DNA of 7,605 nucleotides from CAZWHE01 sp964633825. Lineage in GTDB: Bacteria > Planctomycetota > B15-G4 > CAYZWU01. The notes below the pieces were generated by a model. The model did no database searches, was not told where the DNA came from, and worked only from the letters and a program-made list of their open reading frames with translations. The DNA lies in NCBI GenBank assembly GCA_964633825.1, contig CAZWHE010000178.1, positions 1 through 7,605 on the forward strand, given 5' to 3'. Shown piece after piece: positions 1-5,292 of the stretch. Made by a program: the position numbers and the translations under genes. Within the stretch, counting starts at the first letter, position 1. Each line of letters opens with the position of its first letter.

Positions 1-582
1 CATGCGCTGGAACACGCTCGCTTTGTTCTGCCTGGGGAAATTGAGCCTTCTCATCCGGACGGCGAGCACGTCGATGCCGAATTCCTTGTCGAGAGTCCGG
101 TGAACGACTCCGGTGATATCGTCCATGACCCTGCCGATCGGGTTCTTAGATGGAACAGCGCCCTCTTCGCTGAAGGAGACGAGATGGGCGAGCTCGTACC
201 GGCCGAGCTGGGCGCCCACCTCGGAGCGAACGACGTCCTGGATCCTCGACTCGGCGCCGGGCCTGTCGTTGACCGTTACGAGAAAGCGGTGGGGATCCTT
301 CACCGACCAGGCCACGAAGAAACTGACAAGAACGTTTTTCTTGTCGAGAGTCAGGTACTCGGCCTCCTCGGAAGTGGTGATGTTGGTGCGTTTGTCGATC
401 CGGATCACCGATTCGACGGGCCAGGGCCATTTGAACCTGAGGCCAGAATCATCGATGATCCGCCTCGGATCGCCGAAAAAGGTCACAACGGCATACTCGG
501 TCTCTTCCACCTGAAAGAGAAACATGCCGGCGACCACGATTGCGATCATCAAGAGAAGAATCGTAATTATGAACGTTCTCAT
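1..582 (-). CDS. hflC: HflC-like SPFH membrane protein (3' end outside the window)
   Basis: The first 194 codons of an HflC-family protein are visible; E. coli HflC is about 334 residues, so some 40% is missing beyond position 1. The N-terminus carries one membrane anchor (about residues 4-23, rich in I/L/V/M), followed by the SPFH/band-7 domain opening with VEETEYAVVTFFGDPRRI. Late in the visible part, FGIDVLAVRMRRLNFP and the ending VFQRM match the HflC pattern (GIEVVDVRIKQINLP, then YNRM in E. coli). In known systems HflC forms a large membrane complex with HflK that surrounds and modulates the FtsH protease, with most of the domain outside the cytoplasm. Its ATG (582-580) lies one base after the stop of the upstream permease-HflK gene. 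An AGGG at 594-591 gives an 8-base spacing. The genes are therefore translationally coupled, and the product almost certainly partners the HflK half of the fusion. The family call is firm; the role with FtsH here is inferred. Confidence 0.92.
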   Translation of the reverse strand, partial: MRTFIITILLLMIAIVVAGMFLFQVEETEYAVVTFFGDPRRIIDDSGLRFKWPWPVESVIRIDKRTNITTSEEAEYLTLDKKNVLVSFFVAWSVKDPHRFLVTVNDRPGAESRIQDVVRSEVGAQLGRYELAHLVSFSEEGAVPSKNPIGRVMDDITGVVHRTLDKEFGIDVLAVRMRRLNFPRQNKASVFQRM

Positions 583-583
583 G

Positions 584-2767
584 TTATTTACCCTTGTCGA
601 TATTTCCAAATCCAAAGGGATCCGGAGCCCCGCCGGGCTCCGCGCCGCCTCTCTTCGCATCACGAGACGGGACGCCCGCACCTTCACCGAGGAACGGCGG
701 ACCCTGCAAAGGCGGAACCCGCGATCGGTCGTTCATCCAGAGCTCCACGTCGATTCGGGAATCAAAGGGGACGACGGTCCCTGTCCGGGCGAGCGCTTTT
801 TCCATGGCCTCCAGGTAGAGCCGGAGAAGGGTCAGGTCGCGCGACCCGGCCGCGGCGGCCGCCACGGCCCGGAAAGCCTCGCTCCGCCCCTGCGCCTCCG
901 AGACGATCTCGTCCTCGTAAGCGCGAGCGTCCTGGATGATCCTCTGGGCACGGCCTCGCGCCAGGGCCACGGTTTCGAAAAGCACGCTCTCCGCTTCGAG
1001 CTTCTTTCTGTGCTTGTCCTCCGAAGCGCTGGCCACGTCCCGGAAAGCGTAGTGCACGCCGGGCGGGGCGTGGACGTCGAGGAATGTCACCTTCAAGATC
1101 TTTACGCCGATCCGGGCATTGTCCGCCTCCGTTTGAACGAGGGCCCGCGTCATCTCTTCCAGTTCTTTTCTGTGGCTCACGAGAATGCGGTTCGTCGTCA
1201 GGAGGGAGCCGATCTCGCGCACCGCCGAGGAGGCGAAGGCCCTCACCGCCGCGTCCGGCTCGGTGTTTTCGAACACGTAGAGATAGGGATCGGCGAGTGA
1301 ATAGTGGATGCTGAACTTGACGGAGACGATGTTCTCCTCGCCGTTCATCACCTCGGCCTCGGCCGCCAGGGAAAGGGTCGCTTCCGACCGCGCGCTCGAT
1401 CCGACACCGCCTTCCCCGGTGCGCTCGAACCCGAATTCGATCGTTCTCACATCGTCGGGACGGCAGGTCTTCACGATCTCGAAGGGATAAGGGAGATGGG
1501 TGTACAAGCCGGGCTCGTCGAGACTGCGCGTCACCTCGCCGAAGGTCAGAATCCAGCCGGCCTCACCCACGTCCACAAGGGAAACCGCCGTTGAGCCGTA
1601 GAGAAGGAGAGCCAGAACAACGACAAGCAACAAGGCCCTGCGGCCGAGCGGGTCGAGGCCGAAAGGACGGCAGATCTTGCGGAGGTTTTGGCCCCACGAC
1701 AGGAACATGCCCGTCGCCGCCGCGCTCCTCACCATGAGAGCGAAAAGAACGATCGCCCCCGCCGCCTTGAGCGGAAAGGGGATCGTTTCCGACACCCGGC
1801 CGGCGGCCTGCGTAATATCGATGTTGTAGTCGCTGTAGACCGAGTCGACAAGCGCGCCCAGAAAGAGCGTGACGGCGCAGATGCAGGTGATGTAGACGGC
1901 GATCGTTTTCTTTCCCAGGTACTTGGAGAGAGCGATAAGGGAGCCGAGATTCGTGGCCGGCCCGGCGAGAAGAAAAACGAGGGCCGCCCCCGGCGAGAGC
2001 CCTTTGAGAATCAAAATCGCCGCGATCGGCGTGGACGCGGTGGCGCAGATGTAGAGCGGAATCCCCACGACGAGCATGAGGAGCAGCCCGCTGAATCCCT
2101 GGACGAGGGGCGTGTCGAAAAAGGCGCCGGGAACGATGACGGCGATGAATCCCGAGCAGAGAAAAGCGAAAAAAAGCACGGAGACCATGTCGTCGAGAAG
2201 GGTGATATATCCGAAACGGGCCGTCTTGGCCAGGAATGAGCCTTTTGCCCTCGCCGCTTCGGTCACCCGGCCCTCGCCGTTCTCGTTCCCCGCTCCTTCT
2301 CCGGGCGCGCAGGAACAGCATTCGGAAACGCCGTCTTTGTCATCGATCTCCTTGTCCATGCCCCGGCGGGTGAACCAGTTGATCACCGACCCGGTGAACA
2401 GAGCCGTTATCAAGGCCGAAACGGGCCGGGCCACGGTCATGACCGGATCGAGGAGGGCCCAGGTGATGCTGATCGAATCGACCCCCGTTTCCGGGGTCGA
2501 TATGAGGAACGAGGTGACGGCGCCCTTGCTGGCGCCCCGTTTCTTCATGGCCACGGCCACGGGAAGAACGGAGCAGGAGCAGAGCGGAATCGGGATTCCG
2601 AGAAGGGACGCCTTGAGCACCGAGCCGAAACTGCTCTTCCCGAACCAGCGGAGGAATCGTTCTTCCGAGAGAACATAGCGGAGAGCGCCGGCCACACCGA
2701 ACCCCACGAGGAGGTAGACGGCCGACTCGTTGAACATGAGGACCAGGGAGCTGAAAAACTCGATCAC
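584..2767 (-). CDS. Fusion of SO_0444/DUF318-type metal-efflux permease with HflK-like SPFH protein
   Basis: This 727-residue protein has two parts. Residues 1-355 form a multi-span permease of the DUF318/SO_0444 (putative Cu/Zn efflux) type. It carries IPIPLCSCSVLPVA (about 58-71, Cys63 and Cys65), SFLISTPETGVDSI (86-99) and a second half with GIPLYICATASTPIAA (235-250) and AGPATNLGS (268-276). Between the halves is a hydrophilic loop with ECCSCAPG (149-156), a plausible metal-binding patch. From about 373 the protein becomes HflK-like: a membrane anchor (377-397), then EAGWILTFGEV and EPGLYTHLPYPFE of the SPFH domain, a charged helical stretch (580-640) and LYLEAMEKAL (650-659), typical of HflK C-termini. 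A Gly/Pro-rich tail closes it (690-727). The HflK part alone is about 355 residues, against 419 in E. coli. The start is GTG with GGAG 7 bases upstream. The reading frame is continuous through the join, with no sign of frameshift. HflC follows immediately. Transport substrate is inferred from family only (Cu/Zn or another soft metal or metalloid). Confidence 0.9.
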   Translation of the reverse strand: MIEFFSSLVLMFNESAVYLLVGFGVAGALRYVLSEERFLRWFGKSSFGSVLKASLLGIPIPLCSCSVLPVAVAMKKRGASKGAVTSFLISTPETGVDSISITWALLDPVMTVARPVSALITALFTGSVINWFTRRGMDKEIDDKDGVSECCSCAPGEGAGNENGEGRVTEAARAKGSFLAKTARFGYITLLDDMVSVLFFAFLCSGFIAVIVPGAFFDTPLVQGFSGLLLMLVVGIPLYICATASTPIAAILILKGLSPGAALVFLLAGPATNLGSLIALSKYLGKKTIAVYITCICAVTLFLGALVDSVYSDYNIDITQAAGRVSETIPFPLKAAGAIVLFALMVRSAAATGMFLSWGQNLRKICRPFGLDPLGRRALLLVVVLALLLYGSTAVSLVDVGEAGWILTFGEVTRSLDEPGLYTHLPYPFEIVKTCRPDDVRTIEFGFERTGEGGVGSSARSEATLSLAAEAEVMNGEENIVSVKFSIHYSLADPYLYVFENTEPDAAVRAFASSAVREIGSLLTTNRILVSHRKELEEMTRALVQTEADNARIGVKILKVTFLDVHAPPGVHYAFRDVASASEDKHRKKLEAESVLFETVALARGRAQRIIQDARAYEDEIVSEAQGRSEAFRAVAAAAAGSRDLTLLRLYLEAMEKALARTGTVVPFDSRIDVELWMNDRSRVPPLQGPPFLGEGAGVPSRDAKRGGAEPGGAPDPFGFGNIDKGK

Positions 2768-2774
2768 GAAAAAA

Positions 2775-2778
2775 CTCC
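2775..2778 (-). promoter_or_regulatory. Ribosome binding site for the permease-HflK fusion
   Basis: On the minus strand this reads GGAG, 7 bases before the GTG at 2767-2765. It supports the GTG start over the upstream ATG at 2780, which lies in a different, non-coding frame. Confidence 0.65.
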
Positions 2779-2900
2779 ACTCAAGACTCGTTCATTAATA
2801 ACCGATTGAGAGAAGCAAAACGACGATATTTTCCAGAGCCGGCCGGAGCGGGATTTCTCTTCCGGGATCGGATAAAAACATTGGGGAATATGCAGAGCGG

Positions 2901-2929
2901 TTGACTTTCCGCCCGTCATTTTCCAAAGT
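2901..2929 (+). promoter_or_regulatory. Weak candidate promoter of the DUF362 gene
   Basis: TTGACT (2901-2906) matches five of six bases of a sigma70 -35 box. After 17 bases comes CAAAGT (2924-2929), a poor -10 with three matches. Transcription would begin at about the first base of the ATG at 2938, giving a leaderless or nearly leaderless message. This would fit the absence of a Shine-Dalgarno sequence before this gene, but the -10 match is weak. Confidence 0.25.
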
Positions 2930-2937
2930 AACGCATC

Positions 2938-4236
2938 ATGAATGATTCTCGCGTCGCCGTGCTGAAAACATCGCCCGCCACCGTCCTGGCGGATTATCAC
3001 GAGCTCATGAATCTCGCCGGGTACCAGAATGTGGTGGCGCGAGACGCGGACACGGCGCTCAAGGTCAACATCAGCTGGCATTTCTTCTATCCCGGGTCGT
3101 CGACAACGCCCTGGCAGCTCGAGGGCGTGATCCGCGCCATGAAAAAGGACGGCTACGATCCCGCCTTGATTCATGCCTGCCACAACAGGACCGTGGTCAT
3201 CGACGCCCGGCTCGGCGAACGTGAGAACAAGCAGATCGATCCCGTGGAGGCGCACGGTCTGCGCAACATCCACCTCTACGAGGACGAGGAGTGGATCAAT
3301 GTGCGCGACGCCGTGGGCGACCTGACAAAGAAATTTCTCTGCCTCAACGAGGTCTATCCGAAGGGATTTTCCATTCCCAAGCGCTTCATCGGCGAGAACA
3401 TTCTCCATCTCCCCACGGTGAAGACCCACGTCTTCACAACCACCACGGGCGCCATGAAGAACGCCTTCGGCGGGCTCCTCAACGAGCGCCGCCACTGGAC
3501 GCATCCCGTGATTCACGAGACCCTTGTCGATCTTCTCATGATCCAGAAGAAAATCCACCGCAGCATCTTCGCCGTGATGGACGGAACCTTCGCCGGCGAC
3601 GGCCCCGGGCCCCGGTGCATGATCCCCTACGCGAAGAACGTCCTCCTCGCCTCGGACGACCAGGTCGCCATCGACGCCGTGGCGGCGAAGATGATGGGCT
3701 TCGACCCCATGAGCATCAAGTTCATCAAGCTCGCCCACGACGCCGGACTCGGGTGCGGAGACCCGGCCCGGATCGAGATCGCCGGCGACCGGGATGGGGC
3801 CGATAAAAACTGGAACTTCATCGGCCCCTTCGAAAACATGACTTTCGCCTCGAAAATGCAGCACAAGATCTACTGGGGAGGGCTCAAGAGCCTCGTCGAG
3901 TGGTCGCTCAAAACATGGCTCGCGCCGTGGGCCTATATCGCCTCGGTCCTCTACCACGACGTGTACTGGTACCCCAAGAAGGGAAACCGCGCCGTGCACA
4001 AGGCCCTCCAGAGCGATTGGGGCCGGCTCTTCCACAACTGGTCCCGTCTCACGCCGGACGAGAGGGGATGGCCCGACGTGGGCGAGGGACCGCCCAAGCT
4101 CGTTCGGGGCACGGGAAAGCTTCTGGCCATGGCCTTTAAAGTCCTCTGGAAGTGCATCATCGACGCGCCCGAGTTCGCGTCGAAGATACGCTGGCGAAGG
4201 CGGCGGCGGCGACAGAGCCGAAATCAGCGCGGATGA
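2938..4236 (+). CDS. DUF362 domain-containing protein
   Basis: This 432-residue protein carries the DUF362 core. The signature segments are LPTVKTHVFTTTTGAMKN (158-175) running into AFGGLL, MDGTFAGDGPGP (214-225) and ASDDQVAIDAVAAKMMGFDP (238-257). DUF362 proteins occur widely in anaerobic and environmental bacteria and archaea. Many carry ferredoxin-type 4Fe-4S motifs, but none is present here: the Cys residues (81, 135, 227, 273, 406) are scattered. After the core a Trp/Tyr-rich region (about 310-345, with WLAPWAYIASVLYHDVYWY) may be amphipathic or membrane-associated, and the C-terminus ends in a basic tail with six consecutive Arg (420-425). No signal peptide is evident. The ATG at 2938 is the first in-frame start and the conserved region begins soon after (SRVAVLK), but no Shine-Dalgarno motif precedes it. 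The biochemical function is unknown. The neighbours do not suggest one, since it is divergent from the permease operon and the next gene is separated by about 100 bases. Confidence 0.92.
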   Translation: MNDSRVAVLKTSPATVLADYHELMNLAGYQNVVARDADTALKVNISWHFFYPGSSTTPWQLEGVIRAMKKDGYDPALIHACHNRTVVIDARLGERENKQIDPVEAHGLRNIHLYEDEEWINVRDAVGDLTKKFLCLNEVYPKGFSIPKRFIGENILHLPTVKTHVFTTTTGAMKNAFGGLLNERRHWTHPVIHETLVDLLMIQKKIHRSIFAVMDGTFAGDGPGPRCMIPYAKNVLLASDDQVAIDAVAAKMMGFDPMSIKFIKLAHDAGLGCGDPARIEIAGDRDGADKNWNFIGPFENMTFASKMQHKIYWGGLKSLVEWSLKTWLAPWAYIASVLYHDVYWYPKKGNRAVHKALQSDWGRLFHNWSRLTPDERGWPDVGEGPPKLVRGTGKLLAMAFKVLWKCIIDAPEFASKIRWRRRRRRQSRNQRG

Positions 4237-4258
4237 TCCCTTTCACCGGGGGTTTTTC

Positions 4259-4286
4259 TTGAAACGCCGGATGAATGGGTTACCCT
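4259..4286 (+). promoter_or_regulatory. Candidate promoter of the STAS/PilZ-like gene
   Basis: TTGAAA (4259-4264), a 16-base spacer and TACCCT (4281-4286) form a partial sigma70-like pair in the short spacer after the DUF362 stop. The -10 keeps the key first TA and final T only. No clear terminator precedes it, so read-through from the DUF362 gene is equally possible. Confidence 0.3.
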
Positions 4287-4325
4287 GATTGGCCGAAGTA
4301 TCGTACGTATCAGCCGAAACAAGAT

Positions 4326-4329
4326 GGAG
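4326..4329 (+). promoter_or_regulatory. Ribosome binding site deciding the STAS gene start
   Basis: GGAG lies 6 bases before the ATG at 4336. It overlaps an earlier in-frame ATG at 4324, which has no Shine-Dalgarno sequence of its own. The second ATG is therefore the better start. Confidence 0.65.
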
Positions 4330-4335
4330 TCAACG

Positions 4336-5034
4336 ATGAAACTCATCAAAGAAATCAGGGAGAATGTGGCCATACTGACGCTGCGGGGCGATTTCGATTC
4401 CTTTGTCTGCAACCCCTTCATCGAACAGGTCAACGACATTTTCGACAAGGGAATCAACCACCTAGTCGTCGATCTCCGTCTCGTGCTCTTCATCAACTCC
4501 ACCGGAATCGGCGCGCTCATCAAGGCCCACAAAGAGACCAAAAAGCGCGAGGGAGGCATGGTTCTCTGCAGGCCGAGCAAGTTCGTCACCGGCGTCCTCG
4601 AAACCCTGGGCCTGACAAATCTCTTTCAGATCGCCGAAGATCCCGAAAAAGCGGTCGCCGACCTGGGCGCCTCGCAAGACGGCATGGACGTGGGCGGGGA
4701 CAACAAGGTCATTATCCGTCTCCCCGGCAAGGGGAAGGAGACGTGCATAGGCAAGATCCTTTCCATCGAAGAGAAGGGGATGGCCATATCCATATCGGAA
4801 GCAAAGGACGAGGTCGCCGTGGGAACCGAAATCGGGGTGAAATTCCGGGTTCCCCTTTTCATGAAATCCTATTATTTCGACGCTCTCGCCGAGGTCACCG
4901 ACACGGTACACTCCACTTCGGACTTTCGGATCAAGTGCACCTTCAAGAGCATGGCTGAAGAAGACTTGAAATCGATCAGCCAGTTCGTCGAGGAAATGAA
5001 GTTCCTGAAGGGCGAAGCCAAGAAAAACAGCTGA
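4336..5034 (+). CDS. STAS domain (anti-sigma factor antagonist-like) with PilZ-like C-terminal domain
   Basis: The protein is 232 residues from the ATG at 4336, or 236 from the alternative ATG at 4324. Residues 1-110 form a STAS domain: MKLIKEIRENVAILTLRGDF, then LVVDLRLVLFINSTGIGALI, where the Ser of INSTG (Ser55) sits at the position phosphorylated in SpoIIAA/RsbV-type antagonists, and a helical end near LGLTNLFQIAED. In that family, phosphorylation of this Ser by an anti-sigma kinase controls partner switching. Residues about 122-228 form a second beta-rich domain with GKILSIEEKGMAI, resembling the (D/N)xSxxG part of PilZ. The RxxxR motif needed for c-di-GMP binding is not visible, so nucleotide binding is doubtful. 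There is no signal peptide or membrane segment, so it is probably cytosolic. No anti-sigma kinase, phosphatase or sigma factor gene lies next to it in the window, so its partners must be encoded elsewhere. The STAS call is firm; the PilZ-like call is moderate. Confidence 0.9.
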   Translation: MKLIKEIRENVAILTLRGDFDSFVCNPFIEQVNDIFDKGINHLVVDLRLVLFINSTGIGALIKAHKETKKREGGMVLCRPSKFVTGVLETLGLTNLFQIAEDPEKAVADLGASQDGMDVGGDNKVIIRLPGKGKETCIGKILSIEEKGMAISISEAKDEVAVGTEIGVKFRVPLFMKSYYFDALAEVTDTVHSTSDFRIKCTFKSMAEEDLKSISQFVEEMKFLKGEAKKNS

Positions 5035-5038
5035 AATG

Positions 5039-5127
5039 CAAGGGGACGCAATACGTATTCTTCCGATAACTCTTTGAACACCACTATTTACAGTGTTTAC
5101 GGATGAATACGTATTGTGTCCCCCTTG
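5039..5127. repeat. Palindromic REP/MITE-like element with GGGGAC-type ends
   Basis: The left arm (5039-5060) reads CAAGGGGACGCAATACGTAT followed by TC. The right arm (5105-5127) is its inverse complement except for one extra base in the G run and one substitution (GC against AC). CC (5063-5064) and GG (5101-5102) can extend the stem. The inner 36 bases hold a smaller hairpin, CACT (5082-5085) with AGTG (5092-5095). GGGGAC-x-CAATAC-type inverted ends are typical, from my recollection of such genomes, of sequences flanking REP-associated Y1 tyrosine transposase genes. No transposase is present, so this would be a non-autonomous copy or a deletion remnant. It begins 4 bases after the STAS gene stop, and its transcript could fold into a long hairpin that protects or ends that message. 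No T-run follows it, so it is not a canonical intrinsic terminator. Confidence 0.75.
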
Positions 5128-5138
5128 TTCCAGGCAGA

Positions 5139-5167
5139 TTTGCTTATTTTGATGTCCCGGAAGCAAA
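5139..5167. repeat. Short inverted repeat upstream of the lipoprotein promoter
   Basis: TTTGCTT (5139-5145) and AAGCAAA (5161-5167) form a perfect 7-base inverted repeat with a 15-base centre. It ends 7 bases before the candidate -35 box. It could be a regulator binding site, but an AT-rich repeat this short may be chance. Confidence 0.25.
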
Positions 5168-5174
5168 CATTCCC

Positions 5175-5209
5175 TTGACTGTTCCGAGAAATACATATAA
5201 TCATATAAT
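5175..5209 (+). promoter_or_regulatory. Candidate sigma70-like promoter with two tandem TATAAT boxes, for the lipoprotein gene
   Basis: TTGACT (5175-5180) is followed by a perfect TATAAT at 5196-5201 (15-base spacer, slightly short) and another perfect TATAAT at 5204-5209. The surroundings are markedly AT-rich compared with the rest of the window. The transcript would have an untranslated leader of roughly 80 bases, including a pyrimidine-rich stretch at 5210-5230. This is the best promoter candidate in the window and indicates that the lipoprotein gene is transcribed separately from the STAS gene. Confidence 0.6.
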
Positions 5210-5280
5210 TTTCGCTTTTTTCTGCTTTTACCAATAACCAATCAACAATCGTGAGATATACCCTCCCTGAACCCATGGGA

Positions 5281-5285
5281 AAGGA
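5281..5285 (+). promoter_or_regulatory. Ribosome binding site deciding the lipoprotein start
   Basis: AAGGA lies 7 bases before the ATG at 5293. The earlier in-frame ATG at 5275 lacks such a site and would place charged residues (MGKDTT) ahead of the signal peptide, so 5293 is preferred. Confidence 0.65.
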
Positions 5286-5292
5286 CACGACG

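Larger units (their letters stand above)
2768..2937. other. Divergent intergenic spacer between permease-HflK and DUF362 genes
   Basis: This 170-base spacer separates two divergently transcribed genes, so it should hold both promoters. On the plus strand TTGACT (2901-2906) is a good -35 candidate, but the matching -10 (CAAAGT, 2924-2929) is poor. On the minus strand TATTAAT, about 30 bases before the GTG start, could be a -10, but no good -35 lies 16-18 bases upstream of it. An 8-base palindrome CCGGCCGG sits at 2839-2846. No convincing operator, terminator, RNA gene or small ORF was recognised. Confidence 0.5.

Noticed and set aside
524..1300. Plus-strand open frame of 258 codons opposite the HflK half of the fusion
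   Set aside because: The translation is low-complexity and rich in R, G and P, with no domain. The minus-strand SPFH frame explains the region.
2764..4035. Minus-strand open frame of 423 codons opposite the DUF362 gene
   Set aside because: GC-rich codon bias removes stops on the opposite strand. The product resembles no family, while the plus strand has clear DUF362 motifs.
4237..4260. Possible terminator after the DUF362 gene (CCC..GGGGG then TTTTT)
   Set aside because: The stem would be only about three base pairs, too weak for an intrinsic terminator despite the T-run.
4462..5241. Minus-strand open frame of 259 codons across the STAS gene, the palindrome and the promoter region
   Set aside because: It crosses an insertion-like palindrome and AT-rich promoter DNA, has no ribosome binding site that I can see, and mirrors the STAS gene.
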